Positions 9,214 through 21,668 of a DNA stretch of 64,000 bases are shown one piece after another (the stretch's first letter is position 1; each line of letters opens with the position of its first letter). The stretch comes from Hydractinia symbiolongicarpus. Taxonomy: Eukaryota; Cnidaria; Hydrozoa; Anthoathecata; Hydractiniidae. The position numbers and the translations under genes are program-made. The stretch lies in NCBI RefSeq assembly GCF_029227915.1, contig NC_079875.1, positions 18,097,001 to 18,161,000 of the forward strand. The letters are read 5' to 3'. The notes beneath the pieces were generated by a model. That model had not been told where the DNA came from. It saw nothing but the letters and a program-made list of their open reading frames with translations, and made no database searches.

Positions 9214-11875
9214 GTGTTTATTTTAGATCGTGCGAAAATGTAAATTCTATCTCTTTCTTCGCGGCAGTATCTCAATAGTATAACTTGATTTGTTCTTAAA
9301 CCAAATGAATATCTTAGATGCATAAAGAATTAAATATTCCAATGATTTTTGTCCGACTCAAGAAGCCAAGTGCCGTTGAGAAGCTATAGCACATTAAAGA
9401 TTGAAGCCTTTTGGTATGAAATTATTCCATTGTTGTTTGGAGTGAAAGTTCCACAATAACTTTTTATCCGCAAAGGCTCTTAGGCTGAAATTCTGTAGAA
9501 GGCATGTCGGTATTATAACGTATCATTAGAAAAAAAACTTTTTGAGCTGATTATGGAAGAATTATATAAGTCCAAATGTCAAAACTAAGGTGAAAAGAAA
9601 TAAAAATATTTTCAAGCAAGATGTCAAATTTCGCAAATTCTAACATGTACATGGAACAAGCATGTTCCAAAAAGGCATAAGTATAAAATTCATTCCATTT
9701 AAAGAGTCTCCGTGGATTTCATATTCCATTGAAGTTAGGACAAGAGTAAAGAAGCTGATAATAGTTTAAATAGTGTAATCATTATTGGCTCCCATCATCC
9801 GGAGAAACTGAAGGTCCCGTTTTGTGTGGTAAAGTCACAAAATATCCTTTTAAACAAGAAATTTTGGGAAAAAAAGCGTTCTGGGAGGAACTACTCTCGT
9901 TCTTTGCTTAAAACTAGGGCTCTGGAAATGGAATGTGGCATGATTATAAGCTCATTATATCATATTATGACGATAAAGTATTGACGGGAAAGGCTTGAAT
10001 AAGTTTTTCTTCAGTGATTTAGATTGATAACCAGCTGTTCGGGAAGACGATATTCCAGCGATATTCCAGCGATTTTCTTGATTTTTAAATTTTAATAACC
10101 GTTCCCATTCTATAGAATATAGAGGGTAAAATCACTATTCCATTAATGTTCATCGGACTTCCAACTATAACAACCATTAAATTTCAATTAAGGGAAGTAA
10201 TATCAATTAAAGAAGCCTTCTAGGAAGAATTATTCTCTGAAAAGGCAAACCATCGCTCAGAAAACATCTATTCAAATTAGATGCCATTGCATTGCAGTGT
10301 TTTTTACATTCATGTATTCAAACTGATTATCTATTTAAAAAAAACCCCACAATATTCGTACACTAACATTCCTGCTGAAGAAGTCTGTGCTAAAAGACAA
10401 ATAGAAAATGTCCTGATGATTATCCCAAATTGTAAGAAGCAACACATGATTGTATTAGAGTCAGGAAAACCAGTGTTTTGTAAAGAATATCTATGTGACT
10501 GTGGCCCATGCTTGAGATTTAACTTTGAAGATTGCGAAAAGGGTGAACAACAGGATTTCGATGACACGACAGATGTTGGATGTGTTTGATGATGAAAATT
10601 CTAATGACGATCGAGATGAACAGATTTTTGAGTTTGAGGTTCTTTCCTTCGTTACTTTATTCACTGGGTGCAATGCAGAGCGGCTACACTTTGTCCAGAT
10701 GACAGAAAAAGGAACAACTGACGAGAAATTATCAGATCCTTACAGTCATGTTTTTGTTCCCGGAGAGAGATTATTCAAAGGATACCTCAAATTCACCCGT
10801 TCCAGAAACATTTCTTTCAAACAACTTTAAGTTTTGCCTACGTGCATCGTTTTATCTCCTGATGAAATATTCGATACATATGTTGAAGTTAACGAAAAAA
10901 TGCAGTTGGATAAACATGTCTGTGATGTATTGCTTCAAAAAGCTAGAATGTAAAACCTTAACACTCTTAAACTTTTTCTTGTTAACATTTGTTTTTTTAT
11001 GTTAAGACTGAGGTTGCTAATTTTTATTGGAATTCTTTCAATCCTTGAACACTCATAGTTATGGAATTCGTTTCCCGGTAGTGTTTTCAAGATGTTTCAA
11101 AGGCGTTATTTGGCAAAAATGATGTACTGAGGCATCTTCAAATCGCAAAATAAAAACTGAAAATTTCAAGACAGAAGTTCTCAATATAACAAAGTTGTGG
11201 AATTAGTGTTAATGGAATTAGTCTTTTCACAGTGCTCCTTACACTGCTTTAGTTTATTTTGTTCCTATTATAAAGTTTCATAAACATGTTGTATTTAGTT
11301 TCAATTAGTTTGTAAAAAGAACTTAGCATGTTACGAAAAATCTGTCTCCTTTTCTAAACGTAATTTGGACAACCCTGTGCGGATTATCTAATCCGTCCTT
11401 GCTCTTTAAATTACATTTCCGGTAATCCATTTCAAATTCGTAATTATTCTACAACTAATTGCAGTTTCTGTGGGTTATTGCACAGATTAAAGGGTGTCTT
11501 CGTAGAGACGTATTTGCTTAAAATAAAACGTCATATTTCAATGGAATAATCCGTTAAAAAGTGCTCCTGATGTTTGTTTTTAAAAATTCGGTAATCAGTT
11601 GGTAATTTAAGCTAATAAAAAGAGAGAAAACCTTTAATACAAATTTGCAGTAGATAAAATTGCGATTATCGGGATATTGGAATATTTAATCCCAGAAAGC
11701 TCTTGAGAATTACATAATCACAAATCACAAAATCACTTAATACATATTCCCCATCCTTTTATACATCAAGTGGGAAAATTTCAATTAGAAATTTCAAAAA
11801 CTGAGCCTGTAACACCAAAAAAACTAATTTTTGGAATTTTCAAATTATCATTTTCGCACGATTCAAAATAAACAC
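9214..11875. mobile_element. 2.66-kb DNA transposon inserted in a Helitron remnant
   Basis: The ends are 27-base inverted repeats: GTGTTTATTTTAGATCGTGC continuing GAAAATG on the left (9,214-9,240), and GTGTTTATTTTGAATCGTGC continuing GAAAATG as the reverse complement of 11,849-11,875. They differ at two bases. Subterminal zones are rich in TTCCATT/AATGGAA motifs. The interior holds one broken reading frame (10,330-10,956) that may be its transposase. On each side lie the two halves of a Helitron interior that is contiguous elsewhere in the window, so this is a later insertion. No clear target-site duplication is left, and the superfamily is not assigned. Confidence 0.7.
10330..10956 (+). pseudogene. 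Cys-rich reading frame, broken (possible transposase remnant)
   Basis: The first frame (open to 10,589) includes a cluster reading CKEYLCDCGPCLRFNFEDC, that is C-x5-C-x-C-x2-C-x7-C. A frameshift near 10,560-10,590 leads to an acidic stretch and then SFVTLFTGCNAERLHFVQM and a segment ending RSRNISFKQL. An in-frame TAA at 10,828 interrupts it. The same frame then continues as VLPTCIVLSPDEIFDTYVEV to a TAA at about 10,954. Frameshift plus stop indicate a pseudogene. I do not recognise the family with certainty. Its place between matched inverted repeats suggests it belonged to the transposon. Confidence 0.5.
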
Positions 11876-12070
11876 TGACTAATCCTATACATTTTCTTAA
11901 TCAGCGTTTTAAGCTCTATGCAATGGAAGTAACTGTAAAACAAATTTCTAAAGAATATTCACGACTTGTAAAGAAGCTTCAAAGGTATTGGTATGTGCAA
12001 CATATTTATAAACAGTTGGCAAAAAAATGTTTCATTGCAAATATACTGAGGAATGACTTTAAGTTAATGT
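11876..12070 (+). mobile_element. Helitron remnant, right part
   Basis: CCTATACATTTTCTTAATCA followed by GCGTTTTAAGCTCTATG and ACAAATTTCTAAAGAA matches 53,160-53,230 and 53,890-53,930, directly continuing the left part at 9,050-9,213. Confidence 0.55.
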
Positions 12071-12422
12071 AGGTGTACTTGTTTCAAAATTTTATTTTTA
12101 ACACAATAGAGTCATATGTAACACATTGTCGCACAGTCTTTTAAATAAATCAATTTAAACTTATCTACAGGCAGCAACACCGCTATGTAAAACAAAATGT
12201 GTTTTTTCGGTCAAGGGACCGAATTAAACACATTGTTCGACAGTAACGTCTTCACGACAAGCTGCTCGAAACATTTTGTTTCAAAAAAAAAAATAATATC
12301 GCTTTAATATTTTGTATTTATATAGGTTCATGATCGAAATGTAATAATTTCACGTTGTTAAAAAGGAAGTTATTATTACACCAGTGTCTTTCACAGTTGT
12401 GTCAAAAACCTTATCTAATAAT

Positions 12423-14519
12423 TCAACAGCCTTCCTGTTTTTTCTCGATGCTTTTCAAGTAATCGTTTAGTAGCTCCATTACAAGCAACATCACAGGCTG
12501 TTTGATTCTTCCAAATATTTCTCTCTCTGTTTTAAAACTCGTTAGAGCGTTGTTGTATTTTCTTATTAACTCACCCGAAACAACCTTAGTTTTGTCGAAT
12601 GAGTTGATAAAGGACAGAAACGACTGTTTCGTTTCCAGATCCAAATCATGAACCGTTTTTTATCCGGTGATTCTTATGTTACGTGTGTGTGTGCAATACA
12701 CACATGTTAACAAATTTTCACAGTCAATACAGACATATTTTGCAAACGATTCGTGTTGCTTACACAGTGGTTGGAATTCTTGCAATTTTTGATTGAAAAA
12801 GACATTCGTAAAAGATTTTTTGGTATAAGAATGTAGGTTTTGACATCCGTCACAGATCTTTAAACTGCATGTTGTACAGGAGCAGCTAAAAATACGATTG
12901 CATACTTACTTTGCTGACACAAGAAAGACTTTGTTTTACCAATTTGTCTGAATAAAAATAAAAATATTATCTCTTTTAAATGTTATTTCGGAGAAGGGTT
13001 TCGTGATATTTGGATATTATGTTGTGATTGAGGTACTATTAGGAAAAATGTGGGGATGGATTTGTTATGATGATTGCCTAAGATTGCATTTTTAGCATGG
13101 ATCATTTAATTTTTTATTTTCATTTTTGCTTTTAAATTTTCAAAGATTCTCTAAAAAAGCTTCTTTAAATATCTTTTTTGTGCTTGATCTGTGTGGAATT
13201 AAAAATTCCAGAAAAACATGTTGGTGATTGACGAAAAGCATGTGTTTGTTTTTTAAGTTGATTTGACAAACTTAAGTTGATTTGACAAATGACACCTGCT
13301 GATGTTAATAGCATTGATTCAAATTCCTGGCTATTTTTAGGTATGGATACAGGTATCTTTCAGTTTAAGCGACCATTCAGGGCATGAGGTAGCTAGCTAA
13401 CTAAAATAATTAAAATTAATTTTAGTACAGCTAGCTAGTTTTGTCATGTTTGTCATTCTGTTGTTAATTTTTGAGTCAGTCACTTTAATTATCTTCCAAT
13501 ATTTATATTTGTTTAAATAATGTACCTAAACTAAGCAGGGTAAAAAGCCCTCTCGACGTTTAAGAGGCTCTGAAAGACGCCCAGTATTTTGGCTCTCTCA
13601 AAATGTGATTTCTTTTCCAGGGAAAAAGATGAGTGAGTATATGATCACCACGCTTTAACACTTAGCCCTTTTTACTTCAAATTTTGTTTAAAAAATCTTG
13701 AGCCCAAAAATATCTGCTGTGATTCCAGCTGACTCACTTTGCAGTTCTGATAATTTTTAAAAAAGATTCAAAACGGAGTCTTTGTTCATTACTGTATCAG
13801 TACACCCTTCTTGCCTCTTCGTAAATTATTAGACATGCAACTTTTTTTTATTGCTCTGGATATAATGATCCCGCTATAACATTCTGTGAATTTGAATGCT
13901 CAGATTTTTGCTTAATGTTTTATGATGGCATTAAAACCTGAAAAATTGTGAGATTTATATTTTTATTATTATTTTGACTTTTTATACAGGATATAGCCAC
14001 TTCAATGTGGGTAACACACTTATACACACATATACATCAGGTATATTTATACACACTTATACATCAGTTAATGACCGACATTGCCTGCCCAATCTGGCTC
14101 ACCAGGAATGGGTTGACCCGTGACTGTGGCAAAAAAACTTGCTAAATTTGCCAAACCACGAACATTCTGATTACGCCATGCATATCTTATAATTATGAAC
14201 CTTATAAACCAAAAAATCTTAAATCTACCAAACGTTTCACACTCTACCAAGTAAAATAAAGCAAATGCGAACCCTGATATTGAAATAAAGAGTTAAAGAC
14301 GTAAGCCGCTGTCTCATCTTGATTCAGTTTTGTTTTTCTGCGACATCTTAATGGGCAAGACAATTCAGCACTTCCATCTTCTATAAACACTAAAATGCTA
14401 TTTAGACAATTTTTACAATAAGTATGCCCGCAGTTTAGTTGTTTAGGCTTGTGGTAGGTGTCTAAGCAAATCTTGCATTTCAGCATGGTAGCCAATTCTA
14501 TTTCTTCCATTTTTTCCAA
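12423..14519 (-). pseudogene. TRIM-like RING/B-box/ankyrin gene, deleted duplicate copy
   Basis: Direct-repeat partner of the gene at 15,350-19,627. The RING exon (ATG at 14,519) is intact through CKICLDTYHKPKQLNCGHTY and the SCPLRC cysteines, but its donor site is lost: the exon runs into what is intron in the sister copy, so about 230 bases are deleted. The B-box/coiled-coil exon (acceptor at 12,947) has frameshifts. At 12,530 the coiled-coil segment is joined directly to the last ankyrin segment (12,423-12,525) in the wrong frame, skipping roughly 2 kb present in the sister copy. A small protein of 73 codons stays open across this junction by chance. It cannot make a functional product. 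Confidence 0.85.
14244..14519 (-). CDS. RING-finger exon of the duplicate copy
   Basis: The open frame carries a C3HC4-type RING: C-K-I-C, then CGHTYCKNC and a CPLRC end. It matches the first exon of the neighbouring complete gene over about 65 residues, and then diverges because a deletion has fused the exon to intronic sequence. If transcribed it could make a RING-only peptide of 91 residues, but I think it is part of a pseudogene. Confidence 0.5.
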   Translation of the reverse strand: MEKMEEIELATMLKCKICLDTYHKPKQLNCGHTYCKNCLNSILVFIEDGSAELSCPLRCRRKTKLNQDETAAYVFNSLFQYQGSHLLYFTW

Positions 14520-14870
14520 TTCTGCTAGAAGAAATTTTTTATTTTAGATATACTTTAAGAATAAGAACCCTTAAGGCTTACCTCTAGAGTAAAAACAGTT
14601 TAGTTTCATATGATAGAGCTTGAAAAGTTGTCTAGAAATTTATAGTTAAATGAAAATGTGGATTGATTCTTAAATTGTTGAATTTAAGAGTTCCAATCAT
14701 TATATGCATGACATCATAAACTAGCTCTGAATTAGGTGTTTCATTTGACAGTTTTGCCAAAAGTTTCTTAGCAATTTATTTTGGCATTTCGAACATTTTA
14801 TAAATTTAATATTTACTATAATTATGCTCAAAAACAGCAATTACATGTTTTACTGCAGTTCATCAACAAC

Positions 14871-15349
14871 AACAACAACAACAAAAACAACTTTGTGTAA
14901 TTAACAAACGGGGAAACGAGGAACGGGGGCTCTGTTTACATATATTTACAATGTCTTTTCCTTTTGTCGCAAATATAAAGTTATATTTGTAACTGTCCTC
15001 AGTGAGGACATACCACAAAAACCGATACTAGCATTAAGTGGCACTTTCAAAAAATTTATCGCCATAGTATTTTATATTTATAAGTTCATGATTAAATGTG
15101 TTGATTTCATGTGGTGTGGTTAAAAAGCTATACAAAACTTTGCGAAAAATCTTTGCGATAGGTATTGTCATGCAATCAATTTCTTAGCTGTTAGTCTAAT
15201 AAATTCACAAACTACAAACTCATTCGCAATAGAACTTCTTACATACTTTTTTACTTCTAAAGTGTCATAAAAGTAATACCAGTTGCAATAAGTCGCATGA
15301 AGTTTTTTACAACGGTACTGTCTTTCACTGTTGTGTCAAAAAGCAAAAT
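14871..15349. other. Spacer between the two gene copies
   Basis: Contains a short CAA-rich run (14,868-14,890) and the 3' flank of the complete TRIM-like gene. I see no other gene. The sequence from about 15,060 matches the flank of copy 1 near 12,290. Confidence 0.5.
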
Positions 15350-18300
15350 CTAATAATCCAACAGCTTTGCTGCTTCTCCCCGATGCTTCTCAAGTAATCG
15401 TCTGGTAGCGCTATTACAAGCAACATCATAGGCTGTTTGATTCTTCCAGTTTTGTATATTAACATTAATATGTGGTATTGACAACAACAACTTAACACAT
15501 TCAACATGATCACGAGCAGACGCAAGATGTAATGGTGTGTTATTGTCATTGTCTACATTGTTAATGTGTGTGACATCACAATTAATCAAAATTTTTAGAA
15601 CATCTTGGTGATCAAACTTTGCACTAAAGTGATATGCATTCCATTTGCGTTTGTTTACAGCGTACACCTCACTACCAGCATCGATTAAAGCTTGTACTAT
15701 CGATGGTTTATTTCTCCGTGCAGCTTCTATCAACAGTGTGTGTCCATAATCATCCCTCATTTTAACGATATTTGGACTATTAATAAGGACGAACTGCAGT
15801 TTCTTGTCATCACCATTTTGTATTATTTCCCGAAGGTCTAAAGATGAAGATGTTAAATCTAGATTAACCTAAAATAACTTTATGCCAAAACACCATTTTA
15901 TCTGAAGAAAAAGAGAAATAAATAATTAGTATTGAAATGTCTATCAATTCTTCTTCAGAGGTTATGTCAAAGTAAGCAAAGGATTAAGGTCATCTCTTAC
16001 GTTGCTGCGTACATAAACCAACATGTTTCATGTTTGGCGTTTTTAGAGGTAACTAAAGATTCTCTCGGCTAAATGTTTTTCCCTACAAACTTAATCCCCA
16101 ACAATAAATTTTTCCGACTAACCTAACTAGCCTGACTAGCCTTTTTCATCTCTTACATATTAAAAAAAGCATGTTAGAATACCACGACACAAACCTCCTG
16201 AGGCTAGCTGTTAATAAGTCCAACTGCAAAACGACAGTTAGTCTACATTTTGGCTACCATGTATAGCAAAAATGAATTGCGCTGCAAAATGGTATTCTCA
16301 GTGTGAGATGTACATGTTTATGTATACTTAAAAATGATGCAGCAGTAAATATAACTTAATTAGGTAAATAATTTAAAATATATTAAAGAAGAGGTAAAAT
16401 AAATATAATAAATAATAAAGTAAATATAATAACTTTAACTGACCGGGCAAAGTATACTACAAACCTTCAAAGGAGTACAACTTTGAAAGCCCCGTTGCAT
16501 CTTTTTGCTTCACAGCGCTAAAAAGAAATCATTATCCATACATTCCGACTATTGCAGTGGCAAATGCATATTTTTTTAACAGTACAGCAGGATAGATAGT
16601 TATATGCTGTTGATTTTAACTTTTGTTAAGCTGAATGTTTATACTCAGATTAGGCACGGACAACTTTTCTGTCCGTGAGACAAATAGATACGACTAGCGA
16701 TGGGCTAATTCCTCGAGATTTTACTACGGGCTTATGCTTTTTGTAAGAATATATTATCATTTTCATGAAAAACAATATTGCTGAACATACCTGCTTCTTT
16801 GCTTCTCACCATCAAGATTTACATTTGCACGAGATCTTTCGTATTCTATAAAAACATGCATATAGCATTTACAACAATAGACCAACTTTCAATGACCAGT
16901 AATAAGATTAAAAGCAGTATCAAAAGTACCTTCTAAACTTTTAAGTAATGTCTTTAAATTAGTTGCTAATTCCGAAAAGTTGGGTTGTGGCTCACATTCA
17001 TCAATCAAGTTTTTATAAACAGAACATTTACTAGGATCTATACCAATAGTGGACATATCATCGACGGAAACTTGCACTCGACCCAATGGACTGGTAAAAT
17101 AATCTTCTTTTTTCAACTGATAAAGATGTGAATTAAAAGTTAGGATAGTTTTTGGAAAAGAAGTTAGACTACGAAGCTGTCGTTCAATTTCTAACTTCTC
17201 AGCAACCAATTCAAAGTGAGATTTTGAATTAAAAACATATATGTAATCTGAGAATCGTTTTATCCAAGTGTTGTCTAAGAGACCAACAAGGATTACTTGT
17301 GCTTTAAATTCTTCTACTTTTTCATCAAACTCTTTTAAATGGTTTTCTTCTTCTGCGTTTAACATTTTCACATACTCTGTCATTCGTTTCAACTTTCTCA
17401 CTTTTAATTCACGAGCAAATATTTCTCTCTCTGTTTTAAAACTCGTCAAGGCTTCGTTGTATTTTCTTGTTAACTCTTCAAAGACAACCTTAGTTTCGTC
17501 GAATGAGTTGATAAACGACTGAAACCATTGTTTCGCTTCCAGACCAAAATCATCAACCGTTTTTATTCGGTGATTCTTATGTTGCCTGTGTGTGCAATAC
17601 ACACAGGTAAACAAATTTTCACAGTCAATACAAACATATTTTGCAAGCGAGTCGTGTTGCTTGCACAGTGGTTGGAGCTCTTGCAATTTTTCGTTAAAAA
17701 TGACACTGATAAATGATTTATTTGAACAAGAATGCAGATTTTGACATCTATCACAGATCTTTGAACTGCATCTTGCACAGGAACAGCTGACAATCCGATT
17801 GCATTCTTTACTTTGCTGACACAAAAAAGTCTTTGTTTTACTAACTTGCCTAAAATAAAAACAAAACATTATCTCATTTAAATGTTATTCCGAAGAAGGG
17901 TTTTGTGATATTTGGATATTATCTTGTGATGTGTGTACCCTTAGAAAAAATTTAGGCATGGATTTGCTATGAGGATTGCCTAAGTTTGCATTTTTAGCAT
18001 GGATCATTTGAAGTTTGCTCCAAAGGTTTAAGTTTAATGTGAACTTAGTTTATCGTTTATTATCGTGTTTTTTTCAAAATGTGAAAGATACGAAATTTCC
18101 ATACAAGAAAAGATGTAGCGAGTTTAACGATGAGGCCAGCTAATCCACATCGAGAACAATAAAGTTCTGCTTCATTTTTTCATTTTTATTTTTGCTTTTA
18201 AGTTTTTAAACTTTCTCTAAAACAGCTTCAAATGTTTTTTCTTTGTGATCGATCTGTATGGAATCAAAAATTCAAAAAAAAACAAAAAACAAATTGGAGA

Positions 18301-19627
18301 TTAACGAAAAGTATGTGTCTGTTTTTCTTTGAAACTTATGTTGATTTGACAGATGATCCATGTTGATGTTAATAGCATTGTTTTCAAATTTCTGGCTATT
18401 TTTAGGTATGGATACAGGTATCTTTCAGTTTAAGCGATCATTCAGGGCATGAGGTAGCTAGCTAGCTAGCTTAAATAATTAAAATAAATTTTAGTACAGC
18501 TAGCTAGTTTTATCATGTTTGTCATTCTGTTGTTAATTTTTGAGTCAGTCATTTTAGTTATCTCCCAATATTTATATTTCTTTAAATAATGTACCTAAAC
18601 TAAGCAGGGTAAAAAGTCCTCTCGACGTCAAGAGGCTCTGAAAGATGCCCAATATTTTTTCTCAAAGGAACAAAGATGAGTATATGATCACCACGTTTTA
18701 ACACTTAAAATTCAGTGTTTTAAATTTGCATACGTTTGCTTTTTTTGATGGCAAATAAACACGCATAATGGCTTAAAAAGAGTAGCTGTATCTTGAGTTC
18801 AAATTGTGAAAGGAAAATTTATATTATTATTTTTATTGTTATTTCGACTATTTGTACAGGATATAGCCAATTCAGTGTAGGTAACACTTATACATCATAT
18901 AGATCGGCATTGCCTACCCAATTTCCCCTTACCTGAAATGGGTTGACCCGTAGCTGTGGTAAAGCCCACGAATGTGGACCAAACCACGGACATTCTAATT
19001 ACGAAACTACGTGGGCACACTCCTTGCATATCTTATAAATTATGAACCTTATAAATCAAAAATCTCAAATATCCTAAAAGTCTCACATTTGTAATCTATC
19101 AAGTAGAATAAAACAAATGTGAACCCTGATTGAAATAAAGAGTTTAAAAATTTAACTATAGGAAGTGCACTTTTTACAATTATAAATAGCAATAAAATGT
19201 TATTTATGAACAAGGTACCATGTCTATACCTGCATGGTCTATTGAATTTGGAATTGTTACATTGCATTTGAGAAAATTACTAGAAGTTGTTATTTTCAAC
19301 ACAGATGGTGTCATATGTAACACATTGTTATACATTCTTATCAAAATGATGTGAAAAAAACTGGACTTACATCTTATCCAAAAGATCAGTTACAATAAAT
19401 GTAGTCATTAGCAATGATGTTGTCTCATCTTGATCCAGTTTTGTTTTTCTGCGACATCTTAATGGGCAAGGCAATTCAGCCCTCCCATCTTCCATGAACA
19501 CTAAAATGCCATTTAGACAATCTTCACAATAGGTATGCCCGCAGTTTAATTGTTTAGGCTTATGGTAGGTGTCTAAGCAAATCTTGCATTCCAGCATCGT
19601 TGCCAATTCGACTTTTGATAAGGCCAT
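15350..19627 (-). CDS. TRIM-like E3 ubiquitin ligase with C-terminal ankyrin repeats
   Basis: Five exons join in phase: 19,627-19,371, 17,849-16,930, 16,845-16,791, 16,517-16,465 and 15,837-15,350, each with GT donor and AG acceptor, giving 590 residues. Residues about 14-60 form a C3HC4 RING (CKIC, CGHTYCEDC, CPLRC). Residues 96-127 hold a Cys-rich B-box1-like segment and 148-179 a B-box2 (CKQH, CIDC, CVYC, HRQHKNH). A Lys/Glu-rich coiled coil covers about 190-300. The last exon (from residue 429) holds about four ankyrin repeats, for example NTPLHLASARDHVECVKLLL. RING plus B-box plus coiled coil is the TRIM tripartite plan, so ubiquitin transfer is the likely role, with the ankyrin repeats binding the target; this is inferred. 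No membrane segment is seen. A broken copy lies directly downstream. Confidence 0.85.
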
Positions 19628-19779
19628 TGTATTATAGACTTTTTTTACAGTTCTCCTAGAAGAAACTTTTTATTTTAGATATACTTTAAGCTTAAAGACC
19701 CTTAAAGCTTACCTTCAACGTAAAAACAGTTTAATTTCATATAAAAGAAAAGCTTAAAAGTTGTTTAAAAATTTGTATA

Positions 19780-19955
19780 TCTCTTTAGTAATAGCCGTCG
19801 TCTGTGTCCGCAAAAGCTGTGTCCCGTAACGGAAACACGAAATTTTTAAACTGCGCATCAATACCAAATGCGATATACTTCTGTCTACTTTGTTGCAAAT
19901 GCGATATATAAAGGACGGGCGACCCCCGTGGATTTTTCCACGGGCTAACAACTAG
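19780..19955 (+). mobile_element. Short Helitron-like element
   Basis: Begins TCTCTTTAGTAATAGCCG and ends ACTAG before a T. A perfect hairpin, CCCGTGGA-TTTT-TCCACGGG, lies about 8 bases before the end. TC start, 3' hairpin and CTAG end are Helitron hallmarks. It is 176 bp, has no coding content, and is absent from the paralogous copy near 14,650. Confidence 0.8.
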
Positions 19956-20638
<683 letters not shown>

Positions 20639-20718
20639 TTTAAATAGAAATCTGAAAATCATTATATGCATGACATCATGAACTAGCTCTGAGTTAGGCG
20701 TTGCATTTGACAGTTGTG

Positions 20719-21668
20719 CCCAGGCATATATAGAGAGTTAAAAAATGTTTTTGAATTTCCGCGCCCGAAGGCGTAGGAAATTCTTTAAAACCGTCGTTTT
20801 TTTCTTTTGGAGCATTTTTTGAGAAAAAATAGACCCTGGGATTACACGTTCCTCCGTCACAGATGTAAACTTCGCACCCAAGCTCCCCAACTACTGGGAA
20901 CTCATCTAAATGATGTTTCAGGACAAAATTAGTATTTGTTTTCAACAAAATTTGGCACAGTTAACAAAAAAAGTATGCTGAACATAATGGTGATATAATA
21001 ATTTTGATTTTTTGCCACCTTAAATGTCATTTTAGGACAAAATTGGTCCAAAAATTAAAACTACTTCATTTTCAACAAAAATTGGCAAAGTTAACAAAAA
21101 AAGTATGGTGAACATAATGGTGACATCGAAATTTAAATGCCATTTTAGGCCAAAATTGATCCAAAAATTAAAACCATTTTATTTTCGGCTAAATCTGGCA
21201 CAGTTAACAAATAAAGTATGCTGAAAATGATGATGGTACAAAAGTTTGATTTTTGTCACCTAAATGTCATTTTAGGCCAAAATTTAACCAAAAATTAAAA
21301 CTGCTTTATTTTCGACAAAAATTGGCACAGTTAATAAAAAAAGTATGCTGAAAATGATGGTCACAGCAAAATTTTGATTTTTTGTCAACTAAATTCCGTT
21401 TAAGACCATAAACGTTTCAATCGCAAGACTTACCTAAAATGTTAGGCTGTATTTTTTGTTAGCAATTTATTTTAAAATGTGAGTTTATTATGACACGTTT
21501 CGTTTTGTTTGCGTTTGTTGTAAGATATAATGTCACTTGTGTGCTTTATCTTCAGAGGTTCATGCACCAAACCTCCTCAAATGTTTAGCACAATAACACA
21601 ACAAATTAGCAGGTTTTCATCAAATATTTTGGTAGCGAGCGGAAATTCTTAGAGCCCCCAGGGCTGTT
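20719..21668 (-). repeat. Dispersed repeat element, copy B, inserted in the duplicated segment
   Basis: Reverse-orientation relative of 3,412-4,330. It has the GAATTTCCGCGCCCGAAGG end near 20,753, the tandem array of about 120-bp units from 20,930 to 21,415, and the AGAGCCCCCAGGGCT end near 21,652-21,666. The paralogous site near 14,765 lacks it, so flanks can be compared: GACAGTTGTGCC on the left and TTCATTTTGGCATTTC on the right continue across the empty site. Confidence 0.8.

Larger units (their letters stand above)
12290..14870. repeat. Segmental duplication, copy 1
   Basis: Exonic and intronic sequence here parallels 15,060-21,760. Shared blocks include GGTATGGATACAGGTATCTT (13,340 and 18,406), a GCTAGCTAG-rich palindromic zone (13,395-13,440 and 18,455-18,510), and TCATTATATGCATGACATCA (14,698 and 20,659). 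Orientation is the same, so it is a direct tandem duplication. Copy 1 has deletions. Copy 2 has two insertions. Confidence 0.85.
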
